Of a DNA stretch of 64,000 bases, positions 1-12,099 are shown one piece after another. Position numbers and translations under genes: made by a program. Where the stretch lies: the NCBI GenBank assembly GCA_030762935.1, contig CM060900.1:113518620-113582619 (forward strand), in the 5' to 3' direction. The notes under the pieces are model-generated. The model saw only the letters and a list, made by a program, of their open reading frames with translations. It did not search any database and had not been told where the DNA came from. Every line of letters begins with the position of its first letter. Position 1 is the stretch's first letter. The stretch is from Hymenopus coronatus (Eukaryota > Arthropoda > Insecta > Mantodea > Hymenopodidae).

Positions 1-16
1 CGTCCTCGTTATCTGC

Positions 17-1375
17 AAGTTGAATTCATGGGTGAAATTAGATAACGCCTTTACAACAGACGGAAAAATGTCTCAAGCATGCGGTAAAAGAATTGGCTGT
101 TCCATGAAATCTCAAGAGTACTCTTCACCTACAGTCTTCTAAAAAGCAAGACACAAATGCAACAGGAACCGTCCGGAAATGATTTTTTTAAAGACCTGTG
201 CAGTGCAATGGCTGCAACTAATGTTCCGTGGCATAAACTTCAAATTCCTCAATTTCGCTCCTTTCTAGAAAAATATTGCAAGAAAGTTATTCCTGCGAAT
301 CTACTCTGAGGAAAAAGTATCTTCATGTGTGTTATGAAGAAGCAGTTGCTCATATACGGAATGAAATTGGAGACTCCTGTATTTCGTTTGCCGTCGATGA
401 AACTATAGATGACATGGGTCGGTACATAGCAAATTTAGTAGTAGGAAAACTAGATTCCGAAAGTCCAGCAAAACCATTTCTAATCTGTTGCAAGGTGTTA
501 GAACAGACAAATAATTCTACAATTGCAAGATTCGTAAATGATGGGATGAAGATTCTGTGGCAAGAGGTTTTAAATATGTATTCAGATGCCGCAGCGTACA
601 TGATTAAAGCTGCTACTGCTCTTAAGGTTTTCTACCCAAATGCACTTCACTTCACCTGCTTGGCTCATGCATTGCAACGTGTTGCTGAAGAAGTAGGAAG
701 TGATTTTCCCTGTGTGAATAAGCAACAAAAAGGTCTTTGTGAAAGCACCGCACGGAATTCAGTGCTATAAAAATATCTCCAACATGTCCTTTTGCCGCCT
801 GAGCCAGTATATACCAGATGGGGTACGTGGCTAGAAGCTGTGAACTTCTATTGTGAACATTTTGAAGGAGTCCAGTCAGTGGTGATCTCGTTCTCTTCAG
901 AAGTAGCTGTTTCCATACGTGAATCTCAGGACATTTTGGAAGATCCGAAAGTGGCAAGCTACTGTGCTTATATCAAAGGTAACTTCGGCTGGTTGCCTAG
1001 CACCATCAAGCAGTTGGAAACATCAGGTTCCCTTCTTCACGAGTCTATGGATTTAAAGGAACGTGCATCACAGAAGCTTAGTGTAGTTGCAGGTGAAGAT
1101 TTCAAAGCTGTGCTAAACAGGAATCCAGGGTTCTCTACGCATGTATGTCCGTGTCTAAAGTGGTAAATGGTGACAGTGTCGATTTACCAGACCATTTCTC
1201 TGCAAATCAGATTCCTATGCTAAAATATGCTCCTGTTACTTCTTGTGACGTGGAGAGAAGCTTCTCTGCTTATAAGAACATTTTACCCGATAGGAGACAA
1301 ACAATGACCCCTGAAAATATGGAAAAGTATATGGTTATTCACTGTACGTTGAAAGAAGCAAAAGACTCAAAATGA
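17..1375 (+). pseudogene. hAT transposase relic, CGGBP1-like type
   Basis: Broken transposase of a hAT DNA transposon of the kind often annotated as CGG triplet repeat-binding protein 1-like in insects. In order: a degraded N-terminal zinc-finger-like part (positions 17-125, with C..CG and a later H in another frame), a block starting DFFKDLC (181-296), a segment with ESTLRKKY, DETIDDMGRYIANLVVG, SDAA and LAHALQRVAEEV (276-770), a segment with TRWGTWLEA (792-1166), and the hAT C-terminal dimerisation motif APVTSCDVERSFSAYK (1145-1375). Reading frame changes at about 130, 295, 770 and 1145, so it cannot encode a working enzyme. The 5' end may lie outside the window. I could not find a convincing 3' terminal inverted repeat after 1375. 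Related fragments occur at 39290-39935 and 50402-50707. Confidence 0.85.
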
Positions 1376-2100
1376 AAATGCCCGGTTGTTCATTGTATGT
1401 CAAGAGATAGAAAACTGAAAATGCACCCTCATTATAAAATGTAATTATTTTGAATTGATTGTTTCACTCATTGATAAATTGGTTAAATATTTCAACATTG
1501 CTTTACCATCTAAAATTTAAAAGTAATGTTAATAAATATAATCCAAAACACATATTTCTCATTTCGTAATTATCTACTTGAAAATAAATTTTAGGTAAAT
1601 TCTGCATAAAACAAAACATTTTCCCTATAATTAATTCTATATTTAGTCTTTAAATTTTAACTCATTATAATTAATTTACGTACTACAGACCCATCAAATT
1701 ACAAAAGCCTGGGTAATTTGCAGTCTGCATTTTGATTTGAGGTGGTAATCTTAGCATTTACAATATTACATAACTTTACATATTTTGTTGACATTACATA
1801 TTTCATTACATATTTTGATGTTTTTGTTACATCCTCCTGGATGGCTCGGTTAGGTGCTGGCCCTGGCCAATGGTTTTAAAGTGATTATTACTATTATTAT
1901 TATTATTATTATCATCATCATCAACCAGCACAAATGGTGTACAGATCAATTTGAATAACAGAAACATTAAAAAAAATCGTAATATTGAATTTGGAAGGAG
2001 TAGTCCTTTAACCAAACTATATGACAAAACAAGAGCTGGTTATAGCAAAAATGGCTCATGATGGTGCATAAAAGCGACAGCCTCGTACCAGTAGATTTAG
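1376..2100. other. AT-rich non-coding stretch
   Basis: No gene seen. It is AT-rich and probably includes the 3' untranslated part of the preceding hAT element. A short GC-richer patch with GGCCCTGGCC at 1859-1869 precedes an ATT microsatellite and could be the tail of an old retroposon, but I cannot place it in a family. Confidence 0.6.
1883..1923. repeat. ATT/ATC trinucleotide microsatellite
   Basis: A run of ATT repeats passing into ATC repeats. A simple sequence tract; no function inferred. Confidence 0.9.
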
Positions 2101-2196
2101 ACTGTCACATAAAATAACTCCTGGGAGACTAAATTCCAGCACACCGGCAGCACTGATATGATCCTGGCAATTGACAGCATCGTCAACAAAAGAAAT
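2101..2196 (-). repeat. Fragment of TIR/foldback family (beta)
   Basis: Contains GATATGATCCTGGCAATTGA, which read on the other strand matches the inner part of the TIR element at 25511-26490 and a fragment at 50745-50825. The three copies share a core around TGCCAATTGCCAGGATCATAT. The related hairpin insertion lies 530 bp to the right. Confidence 0.55.
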
Positions 2197-2542
2197 ATTT
2201 TTTTTTAATTTCCGTGATCAGATGTGCCTATTTATACAGCTTAACTGTCGAAAATGCGTATTCAGCTTTGAAGTCCCATCCATGCTCCCGTGTATCGTTA
2301 AATTTAGATCAACATGTGGATATACTAGAAAATGTGAAACTTTGAATTAAAAAAATATATTCATATATTTTAGCATTCAGAAAGAACTATAGGTACTACA
2401 ATGTGTATATGTGTTCTGCCATTTTTCCATACATTTACTCCATTTTTGCCTTCTTCACAAAATATTATATGCAAGTTTTTTATTCCACCTAAAAATTTGA
2501 TGACAACTTTCAGCGAAATATTTTTTTATTATACAACGATCC
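2197..2542. other. Non-coding, nothing recognised
   Basis: AT-rich sequence without a recognisable gene or repeat. The short open frames here have no family features. Confidence 0.5.
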
Positions 2543-2950
2543 GTGGTGTACAGCATAATTCAAAACTGAAATACCGTTTGAACACAACACTTGGTGTACA
2601 GGTTCAGTGTCTTTCAGACAGTCATACCTACATTTAAAACAAAATATACCCCACCCCAAACAATACTTTACATGGAATATTTTTCGAAATTTATTTTCTA
2701 AAAAGTGTCAAACGATTTTGATGAAGTTCGAAGGCTTTCACGGCCGGTGTTAGAATCACTTATAGAAAACAAAACCGGGCTTGTAGGCCGTGGTCCACTG
2801 GGCTACAAGCCCGGTTTTGTTTTCTATAAGTGATTTTGATGAAAATGCCGCATGTATCATTTAGAAGGAATTTTATGTACCTATTTTGTATAATGTATAA
2901 ACCCTTAGTTATTAAAAAAACTTACATACAATGCATTTAGATCTCTTCAG
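2543..2950 (-). repeat. Family alpha dispersed repeat, partial, interrupted
   Basis: Partial minus-orientation copy of the most abundant repeat in this window. Recognised by CAGCATAATTCAAAACTGAA, ACATGGAATATTTTTCGAAA and GATTTTGATGAAAATGCC, in the same order as other copies. A 106-bp hairpin element has inserted at 2726-2831 and duplicated 12 bp of the repeat. Confidence 0.75.
2726..2831. mobile_element. 106-bp hairpin insertion flanked by 12-bp target duplication
   Basis: The insertion contains two perfect 32-nt inverted arms, 2755-2786 and 2803-2834, around a 16-nt loop. The last 3 nt of the right arm lie in the flanking duplication. The flanks are identical 12-mers GATTTTGATGAA at 2714-2725 and 2832-2843. 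Other alpha copies have this target only once, so the duplication is direct evidence of insertion. The arm sequence with CCGGGCTTGTAGGCCGTGGT resembles the TIR of the element at 25511-26490. No coding capacity. It is probably a minimal snap-back derivative of that family. Confidence 0.8.
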
Positions 2951-3004
2951 TTTAAGATTTTTGTGGTGTCATCCACGTACGAGCCAGTATTATTGACTTC
3001 AATT

Positions 3005-3740
3005 CTTCAATACTTTTGTAATTTTTTCTTTCCCTACCACTTACTTAGTACGAAGAGAAGGTATTGCATTCCAACGTAAAAATCTATATCAATATTTCAC
3101 AGAACATACACGTTTTGAGCTCCCCTGTAAAACATTTTAGAAAAATGTCCAAGTGCTAGTGTGCGAGCAGTACAAAAGCGAAAAGTCTGATAAATATAAA
3201 GCTTATTGTTAGTGTTTAACTTCACCATCTTCCCAAGAAACGACAAAAAACATTTTCAAGAAAATTCCCACCCAACTACCGTTTTGGCAATTTTTCGACA
3301 TTTATTTTCTCAAATAGGAATAACGATTTTGATTAAATACCGTATGTGTAAAGATAGTTACGTGACAAACAATTATCTTGAATTTTCTGGAAATATCCCT
3401 AAGTCGTGTTCTTTCGGGAGAAATTCTCATAATCTTGTAAAGTGTAAACTGTTACTTTAAGCGACAGACGAACGCTTGCTACAATATATGTGAAACTTTT
3501 AAAAATATACTTCAAACAACACTTTTGTGGCATACCCAAGACACTTGCGAGATATCCGTTATTAATGGTTAAATTGTCTAATAATTTGTCACTTTCGTAA
3601 GTGAGTACAGAAAACCCTATCTGGACAATGCTAAAATGTGTCATATGTAAGGACATTTACTGAGTAACAAAACAACCTAGAACGCTGAAATGTTTACAGC
3701 CTATAAATAACAGTGGAATTAACAGTTTTTCAGAAAGATT
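3005..3740 (-). repeat. Family alpha dispersed repeat
   Basis: Diverged minus-orientation copy. It keeps the order seen elsewhere: GAGAAGGTATTGCATTCCA, CATTTTCAAGAAAATTCCCA, AACGATTTTGATTAAATACC and CTTGAATTTTCTGG. No intact open frame. Confidence 0.75.
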
Positions 3741-4129
3741 AATAGTTTTTAAAAATAATTTTGTTTGTGTAAGAATCTTTCCCCACATTTTAGAGTACCA
3801 TATATTTGTTAAATTTTTTGCCAAATGTTAATAATTTTCAAAATTCTTATTTCAGTGTGGGCAAAATAGCAATACAAAGAACTAATAATTTCAGATCACA
3901 ATATTAATTAAAACTGAGAGTGTTCCTTATCTAAAGAAAATTTGAACTTAGGGAAATAAGTTCCAAAATTGAAACATAAGTAGAGACCTGCATCATAGCT
4001 TGGTTCATCAGAATCTTCTTCATTTTCCAGTTCTACCTTCCTTTTGGCTCTTTGGCTCTGTCTTTCTCGATTTAAGGGTTTTTAAAGCTTATTTTTTGCA
4101 CTCCTGAGCCCCTCTTCATCTAAACTAAA
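3741..4129. other. Non-coding with a short coding-like minus-strand patch
   Basis: Mostly AT-rich. On the minus strand, about 4115-3975 reads as a basic then acidic peptide (NRERQSQRAKRKVELENEED, then SDEPSYDAG) with a stop in its upstream part. This composition is common at transposase C-termini, but I cannot name the family and no catalytic motif is present. Confidence 0.3.
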
Positions 4130-4258
4130 TTGAGTATTATTTGTGGACGCTCTAACTGCCGTAGCTTTCAGCATCGTTTTCCACACTGGGTGTGAAAGAC
4201 AGCTTAATTTTGCTCAGAGGATTCAATCAACCCGTGACCTTGGGGAAACTGTGGCAGA
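4130..4258 (-). mobile_element. SINE family B, partial copy
   Basis: Matches three longer copies in this window (13250, 14790, 31583). Read on the minus strand it has a box-B-like CGGGTTGATTGAATCC region, then GAGCAAAATTAAGCTGTCTT and the 3' part ending AGAGCGTCCACAAATAAT. The central part is deleted relative to the copy at 31583-31874. Confidence 0.65.
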
Positions 4259-4641
4259 TTTTAAAAACATGAAATGAAAGAACTTAATGACAGCTTGAAA
4301 GCTAGCAGACGACCATTGTTCAAGCTAAACAGATGAATTTGAGTGTAATCGTTCCCATTTTTAATAATTAACCTACTTCTAGCTTAGATATCGAAGTAAC
4401 TCAAACATAATGAAGAAAAACCTTTATATTTCCATATAAGACAATAATACAAAAAGACCAGCATAAACAGCGTCCACTTTTGAAACATTTGGCTATCGCT
4501 GTTCGTTTTGTATCTGTAAATAAATGTTTAATGCAGTTAATTCTGCGAAGGTCTATCTATATTAACATAACGTAGATAGAAAAAATTATCTTTCATGGGA
4601 ACAGTTTGCACAGCTATTAATAAACGATAGAGGGTAGAGAA
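4259..4641. other. Non-coding, small alpha tail
   Basis: No gene seen. About 4455-4530 resembles the far end of family alpha (GACCAGC, then CATTTGGCTATCGCTGTTCG), comparable to 42985-43020. The last 14 bp are the left target duplication of the next SINE. Confidence 0.45.
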
Positions 4642-4815
4642 CAGGTCATGAGGACCGCATTAATCGGCCGGGGGCTCGAGTCGCTGACCACGTCTCACCC
4701 TTCAATACTGCCCCCCCCCCCCCCATCCATGACGTCTGTAGTGGACCGAGATGGGGGACGGAGCGGCCGGGCGGTAGACCAAGGTTCCCCGTGAGCTGTC
4801 GTGCCATGGAGTTAT
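4642..4815 (+). mobile_element. SINE family G, 5'-truncated, with 14-bp target duplications
   Basis: Corresponds to the 3' two thirds of the full copy at 39959-40262, beginning at CAGGTCATGAGGACCGCATT and ending CTGTCGTGCCATGGAGTTAT. It is flanked by identical 14-mers TAGAGGGTAGAGAA at 4628-4641 and 4816-4829. 5' truncation with a 14-bp duplication is the signature of target-primed reverse transcription, so it was mobilised by a LINE. A C-run lies at 4711-4724. Confidence 0.85.
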
Positions 4816-4829
4816 TAGAGGGTAGAGAA

Positions 4830-5929
4830 AATGAGAATAAGGTTTTAAAGGTGCATCAGTATTCAACCGTTTCTCGCGATTTCGAGGAAAGTGCATGAAT
4901 TTTCTAGACCAGAATATAGTGAAATACAACCGGGTTGGGTTTCCGTATCTCCCGTCGTATCTACAAGAAATGTGTGATGAAACTACTTCTGAAAAGCTAT
5001 TTCGATTAATATGAAGATAGAAGAACAGAAATATATTAGAGCTCCTGTAATTCGAGCTAATTGTGGCGAAGGCTTCCTCTAATTACAACAAATCTCAGAT
5101 CATACGAAAGTATCACTAAAACAATGGACAAATCATGAATAAATGTTTAATGAGAACAATGATGGTTAAATAAACAAAACAAAAACAAACAAAAAACAAT
5201 ATAGTGCCTTTCTGTACTGTATGTACACGCATATATGTGCATTTCCAAGTTGCAAAATCATAAGTCATATCTTAAAGAAATTTTCCCTTATCTGGAACTC
5301 TCACAGTGGGAAAGAAAGCACTTTAAAATTAACACAGGTGGGTTTACTACAGTGCAATATGCACAGGTACATCATAATAATGGTCAGTCTGTTACTGGTG
5401 TAAAATGCATGTGTATTTTTACTTGAGTATATTTTAATGACCATTGTTGCTGAGTAGGGATTACTATACCATTACAGTATTTTTCTGAATGGGAGGTATG
5501 CATTATACAATTTATTGATAGGCGGTCCCAATTAGTGAAGGGTCGACAAAGAAAGAGCAAACGCGCTCTTCCAAACCTAACGTTACCTGTCAATCTGTAA
5601 TAGAAATGCATTAGAAGTTAGAGGCCAGGGTTATTTATGTGCTGTATTAACGAAAGTCCTAAGTGGGACAGTTATATCTGCATTGTGCATGAGAGATTAA
5701 AAGAAAGCTCAGAATGTGGAAGTGCGTAAAACGTACATTCAAACAATGTTAATTAAAAAGAAAAAAAAAAAAAAAGAAAAAGAAAGAAAAAAAAAAAGTA
5801 TTTTAATCTGGCATTATCTAAAACTTTAATTTTTATAAAACCAGCTCGAAGAACGCGGAACCTCAAATTATTGGGATTCTGTTCTAGTAATGTTCCTATA
5901 TAAAATGTGTGTTCCATTCACATGACTTT
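4830..5929. other. Non-coding, nothing recognised
   Basis: No gene or named repeat seen. An A-rich tract at 5757-5799 could be the tail of an unrecognised retroposon. Confidence 0.5.
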
Positions 5930-6892
5930 TGTCTACAAACAATTGTTACAAAACGTTATTCCTTTATCTACATCGTGGTAATCGGGATAAACATTAGTAG
6001 GAATGGTTCCTTCCAAGTATAATAGAAGGGAAATAAGGAATAGGCTAAAGCGATACCTAGTCAAATCTTTTAAAAAAAAACTGGTCGCAACGCAAAAAAA
6101 AAATTAAATTCGGTTCGCTTTGCAAAACAAAAAGAGATGAAACGAAAGATTTTTCCCGTTTGAGAAAAATTTAACAAGCTTAATAGTGAAACCAATAACA
6201 AAGAATATCTCGGAAACGGTTTACTCTGCATAAAATGTATGCGGCATAAATTGTGAGTTTTAACGAGATCTACATGTATTGTGCAGTGATTTGTTTTGCC
6301 TATCTCTTACGGTTTACCAGTTATGCTCATCCAGAATGAAGAGCTCTTCAAAGGCTATTCCCATAAAATTCAAAATATACATTTTGTTTGTCATGTAAAT
6401 ACATTTAATATTCGGTATTTTAATAAAAATTGTCAAGATCCATTTTTGATAAAAGAAAATGGTCCATACAAAGTGCATTTTGGGGTGGAAGATTTTATTG
6501 AAAAATCTTTTGTGTTACATCCTTGCAGGACACTAAACTTTAATACCAAATTTAGTATTTAAAGTTCTTTCCGTTTTTGAGCTATGATATCCACACACGG
6601 ACACACACAAAACTAAATTAAATTATTTGCTTCTTAACGATACCGTTAATTGCCAGCATTATATCAGCACCGCCTCTTTGCCAAACTTTAGTCCCGCAGT
6701 TATTTAATATGCCAATAAATCAACACTTCAAATCCATTGGTCTGGGAAACACTTTTTTCTAAAAATTCTTCTTTTTGTATTAAGGGATCTTTAAAACGTG
6801 TGTGTTGCGATGAAATCTCAGTATTTAATTTTTGGGCGGAGAAAAATACCTTCTCTACAAATTATGTACATAGTAGAATAGAGAAAGTAACA
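5930..6892 (+). repeat. Family alpha dispersed repeat, nearly full
   Basis: One of the longest plus-orientation copies. Landmarks in order: CCTTTATCTACATCGTGGTA, AAATAAGGAATAGGCTAAAG, GAATATCTCGGAAACGG, TTACGGTTTACCAGTTATG, CCAGAATGAAGAG, and the end GAGAAAGTAAC after TATGTACATAGTAGA. About 150 bp at 6617-6768 does not match other copies and is probably a later insertion. No conserved open frame, so alpha does not look protein-coding here. Confidence 0.8.
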
Positions 6893-7529
6893 AACGATAG
6901 TAGGTAAAGACCAGCTTTAAATGCAACGTTACTATTTTAATTTGACAGAGGATCTAAAAAAACGAAAACTAACCAAAACATGCACATTACTTGTTTACAA
7001 GTGCTACAATATACATGTAGGTTTGCTCCATATCTCTTAACCATTACGTGACTTATCACCTCTCGTTATAGTGATTGTGGTGAAATAGGCAAGAATGTTT
7101 GAAACCCCTGGATGACGAAATCACCTATAGCTATCATCACGTAGTGTTTATATCGCTTTTATCGCCTGGCCTTGCTCTGCACAGCTTCTGTATATCGCTT
7201 TCAAATGTGTACTTAGCCAATCACGGGAAACACGATGGGAATTGTGAGAGGCAGATTAAATGTCAGAAACAGGATTGCCAGATTGGGTGAGAAGCCCCGG
7301 ATTGGGCTACTAAAAGGTCTAGTTTCAGTCCGATTTTTAATTGAGGCGTCTGGCTAACACTTGTGCTACTTCTGAAACCACGAATAGAATTTAAATATCT
7401 TTCCTGAAAATTATATTTTATATTGTTTCATATTTAACATATTAATGTGTATATTGATAGTATATTCTTTTAGTCACAATGGAAATAGTGCTACTTGTAA
7501 AACATCGACAAGAGAAATTAGCTAATATA
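6893..7529. other. Non-coding, nothing recognised
   Basis: No gene, RNA or repeat family recognised. Confidence 0.5.
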
Positions 7530-7765
7530 TATACTTGGTAGCTTAACATTCTTTAATCTGGTTGATCATATCGGACGATGAATGAAATTGGGGAAATGAT
7601 GCTCAAATGATCTTGGGTCCATGGAGCTTAAAGTTACTCAACATTCGTCTTCTCAGGATAAGGAAAAACCCGAGAAAAAAAACCTTATCTGGGTAACTCA
7701 CCCTAAGCGGGATTCGAACTACGACCTTTTAAATGTGAAGCAGACACGCTACCACCACACTGTTT
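7530..7765 (-). mobile_element. SINE family F
   Basis: On the minus strand it starts with a tRNA-like promoter: box A in GGTGGTAGCGTGTCTGC and box B in TAGTTCGAATCCCGC. It then continues into a body ending near TAACTTTAAGCTCCATGG and CATCGTCCGATATGATCAA. A second copy of the 3' body lies at 21275-21378. No acceptor-stem pairing downstream, so it is a SINE and not a tRNA gene. Confidence 0.7.
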
Positions 7766-7924
7766 TCATTATTACGGGCGCTAGTAACGCTGTCACGCCG
7801 ATTCATGAGAATGCTTTGAATCAAATACACCAGTTCAGTGCAAATGTATCTACGTAAATATCTTGAGAAAATAATGTGTAAGTGGGGAAAACGTGAAAGA
7901 AACACTTCAAGAAATGGCTTTCCT

Positions 7925-8172
7925 GCTGTGCGAGGGTTATGGAGTTAGCATCCCGGCTGAGGGTGGGAATTTTTCTCTAGCCAAATTTATTCCCTATCCT
8001 CCCCAGGGTCTGGAAGTATGAATGAAATGTGAATGTGTACGATATACTGAATAAAACCCAAACAGAAACAGAAACCCAATGTCAACAGTACAATAATTGT
8101 CGACAGGAAATATATTCCAGAGGAAAATGCCCCGATATGACCGCGCAGTTAAAGGAAGCGTATAAATGAAAC
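7925..8172 (+). mobile_element. SINE family A, diverged copy
   Basis: The tRNA-like head is damaged. The body matches family A (compare 32461-32710): CCCGGCTGAGGGTGGGAATT, ATTCCCTATCCTCCCCAG, TCTGGAAGTATGAATG and CCCCGATATGACC. Box A is not convincing. Confidence 0.55.
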
Positions 8173-9706
8173 AGATAATAGTTGATTTTGTGATCTGGTA
8201 CTAAATAAATAGCTCTAAAAAAGTTCCAAGAGATATCACATATGTATTTTGCTAAATGCACCAATGGGCTCACATTAAACAAGCAGAGTCCAAAAATAAA
8301 CAAAAGCGGCAGTAATTTCTAAACTACATCTTGAGACTTTTTCAATATAAATTTGGACTTCAATTTGAATTTTGCGATTTTTAAAATAAACCTGGCAACC
8401 CTGATAACAATGATTAGTTCACGTGACCATTAAGTGATACTCGCCAAACTTAAGTGTCCAAAATAATATCCAAAATGTTTGGTTCTTGACGCCCTTGGTG
8501 TCTCAGCAATATTTTCACGGGGCTTCTTGAACTTAACTCCCATCCCACAAGCAGTTAGGTCCAAACTAGTATTTACTTCCTAACCACTTAAGTTTTTGAC
8601 GTGTAACTACATACCTAGAGCTGAAGGTTTTGTATTTTAGTAATGCATTTATAACAGCCTCGTTTTCCTGGGCTTTTAGGTATATGGTAGCACTCTCTTC
8701 TTAAGAGTTTTTCCGCAAAATGGAGCACGTTTCACGAACAATTAAGATATTGTCAAGTGCAGGTTACCATCCTTGTCATTATTTCTCTTATATTCATTTC
8801 AGGTTCGAGGTTTAACACACAACTGCTTTACTTTTGGCCAAGCCTTTGTCACTTGGAATAGCATTTATGTATGTCCCAATTCAAGTTCATTATTATGCTC
8901 TTGAAAAACTGTTACAGCACAAGCCGTCTACTAGTTTTCTTCCAATTAAAGTTTAGGTGTTCCAAGGTAATCAAATTAGGCAATTTCATCTTCTGTGTCG
9001 AATAGTTCCTCCTCAAGATCCTGATTCAGTGCTTGTCTTTCGTATCTTGAAGCTGCTGTTTTAATTTACTTTTATTCATACGTCAACTGCAATCTATTAA
9101 AAGTACTCTAATTTTTATATCTATGCTCAGGTGTTTTTATGTACTCCCAAAGACGATTCTATGAATGATTTTGGACGGCTTCCGGTTTTGATTTTGCTCT
9201 CTTCAAAACTCAGATTTTGCATCAGCAATTCAGAGCTTCCTCCAAATTTATCGTGTAAGATTTAGGAATTTATCAATATTTTCCTTACTACTACACCAAG
9301 TTGACATATTACATACTTCTTAGTGTTTTGTTGATTTATTACTCTTTAAATTTTTTTCTTTACTATAAATTCAGTTATTTCGTTTGGAAGTTAATAAAAA
9401 GGCACCCTTAAAGCTTCATTGTGCACTTTACAATTTGCGTAAGATTTGTTGAATGGGAATTTTAAACTATGTTTTTTATGTGTGCTTGTTTTCATCGGTC
9501 ATGTTTATTTGCTCAATTTAATCATTTGTCTTATGTTTTCTTCTTTCATAAATGTTTCTTCGGCTTACGATATTTTCAGGCTATTACAGTTTACAGTTTT
9601 GATATCACTGGAACAAACATCAAACATAATGTTAAGAAGTATATTATATTCTCTACGCAGTAACTTTTACGGCAAACCAGTGATATCGTCGCATGGCCTA
9701 GACATC
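8173..9706. other. Non-coding, nothing recognised
   Basis: AT-rich sequence without recognisable gene, repeat or RNA. Its short open frames lack family motifs. Confidence 0.5.
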
Positions 9707-10085
9707 TGACCGAGCGGGATGGCTCAGCGATAACGTGCGAGACTTGCATTTGGGAGGTTCCGGCTTCGATTCCCGACGATCGCCCTCTGAGCATGGGTTT
9801 CTCATGGTTTTCCCGGGTCAGTGGGCGAGTACTGGGACGGTTGCTCTTCTTCATGACTTTTCTGTCCCTCATTTCCTGTACCCACCATTTCCTTTACTGT
9901 AATCTGTTTCAGGATATGTGAAGCAGGCACCAATGATCGGCGCGTTGCAACTGGGCGGTGGAGGTGGTCTTTGTGGGCTCCCTGGCGTTGTCTCCCGGGG
10001 TTAGGGACTTGTGGATGGGCGTTTCTTCTGCTTGAAAGATTTAGTATCCTCATCTCCCAGATAGAGTGCATTGCGCATCATATAA
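9707..10085 (+). mobile_element. SINE family D
   Basis: tRNA-like head with GGATGGCTCAGCGATAACG (box A region) and CGGCTTCGATTCCCGAC (box B), followed by GGTTTTCCCGGGTCAGTGGG and a GC-rich body ending near GCATTGCGCATCAT. GC content is well above the flanks. Similar heads occur at 27868 and, on the minus strand, at 38740-38930. Open frames inside it on either strand are chance products. Confidence 0.65.
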
Positions 10086-12099
10086 ACCAACAAAACGTTT
10101 GAAAAAATCCGTTGGCCCTACTACCTCCATTTTACCTCTAATTCTATGATAATTTGCAATAAAGGAGTCATCAACATATTTACTTTGTGTACGTTTATAA
10201 TTAGAGATGAGAATTTCATGCACTATAACATCTCAAAATATGCATCCATTCCAGCATTATCAAAATTTGAAACATGCGTGGTCAAGCGAAAAATACATTA
10301 AAATATGCACTTTCATTGGTTCGAAATTACACATTTCATTTAATTTTTTTCCCCACCATTTATGTGTTTGCACAGTTTCTGAATTGGTGTGTGCAAAATG
10401 TCTGTTCTTGTCAGTCAATACATTTTTGTATTCAGAGAATGATCTAAATTGAAAGAAGTTATGGGTTATATTCGTGGCAACTTCAGGTCACACTCATATA
10501 TATATATTCCACAAATAACGTTCACTAAACAAAAGAATTCGAAGTTCGGATTTCTGTTTTTAATCCTCTCCAGTTTGTTCTTTGTTACTACACCCACTTG
10601 CCCACAACTGAAGAATCTGTGGAATTCAACAATTCACATCGACTCTACAAGTAGCAGAGAAAGGTTTTTTTTAATCAATCATAATTCCTGAAGTTGATGC
10701 GAGAAAAAAAAATCAAGAATTTCAGATGTCAAGTTTAAACCATTCGGTCATGTATTTAAATGGAGTATAACGAATATTATAGGCATGATTAAGCTAAAAA
10801 TTCCTTGATGTGTGTATTTTGCATGCCTTTGTTCCCAAAACGTCTAAACCTAAAAATATGCACTATAAAGCACACATATTTGGAACTGGAAACTAATTAA
10901 ATTAATGAAGTTTGAACTACATCCTAAACACCTACAATACATATATTTGCATGACATTTTTGTTTGTTTACTTGCTGTTGATAGAAATGTCTAGTACTTT
11001 CTCTGTCTCAACGCTTGCTAGTTTAGTTGCCCCAATTTATGAGGAATCATTTGATATGTGCCATTTACAACTACAAAATACTTTACCAAAATTATATTCT
11101 ACATCCTCCAAGCAGCATCTAGCATGCTTTGGTAATATACATACTCAACTGTTGAACGTGTTAAAATTACTGTGCACTTATTTAATTTGGCTACTGAACG
11201 GTTTTCGGAATTTTTTTTTTTTGAGAACCCCTGAATATTATTGATTTTTCAGAAACAGGAAATAGTTTTCTGAAACAGCATTTTTGGCTCCTCTTCCAAA
11301 AATGATCATTCGGATTCAGCTACACAAACCCCCCTGATAATTCGGTCGGCAGTTTTGCGGCCGAAATACTCATAATAAAAATCCCAAGGCTTTGGGGCCG
11401 AGAACCATTAACACTGAGCTGCGTTTTGCGGCTTAGGATACTACTTTACGGTTAAACAGGAAATAATACCTAATATTCGCAGCTGCTTTAAGAAGTTCAT
11501 ACATGTTAATGATTCATGTTAAACTTTAACATGTACTCTATTTAAGAACCCGACAACTGAACAACGAAAATAGCTTACGACAATCCGATCCACATGCTTT
11601 CATACCACAGTTGTTTCCCCTATCCTTACCATTAACCAAAGAAGAATTTTTTTCTAGCACAGGAAGCGGGGGAGAACCCACAACGTAATCACGTAAATCA
11701 ATAACTTCCAAAAATTAATGTACACTCTAAAATGCTCAAATTTAAACGTTAAATATAACCCAATATTAGACAAGCAAATACATTCTTAGTTAAAGCAAAT
11801 AATTACGGAATTTGATGGAAGTTTTGGAAAGTTGATTGTCTCCTAAACTGTGTCTGTAGCTGTTCTAATATCATAAACCAAATATATATAGTAGGTTTAT
11901 AATATTGGATTTAATCCCCTTCATTCTGAATTTATGGCGGAATGTTTTCACAGATTTGACACTAATTTCAGATTTACTGTTAAACCAGTAAATTCACCTA
12001 ATGAAAACATAATTGGGCCATGATAGTTTTTGCACAATTAGGTTCATTTAGAGCATTTCTAAGGCGAGAAATATTGTATGACCATCGCTACAATCTTGA
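10086..12099. other. Non-coding, nothing recognised
   Basis: About 2 kb of AT-rich sequence. I see no gene, RNA or repeat family. Open frames at 10207-10452, 10449-10691 and 10912-11244 have low-complexity AT-driven composition and no motif. Confidence 0.5.

Noticed and set aside
1883..1923. Short-period direct repeats as CRISPR-like arrays
   Set aside because: All tandem repeats found here are simple microsatellites without spacers, in a eukaryotic context.
5757..5799. A-rich tract as poly(A) tail of a processed gene copy
   Set aside because: No coding sequence or SINE body precedes it on either strand.
6296..6562. 88-codon frame inside family alpha
   Set aside because: Tested as a possible alpha-encoded protein, but corresponding regions of other copies have stops and indels, so there is no shared coding.
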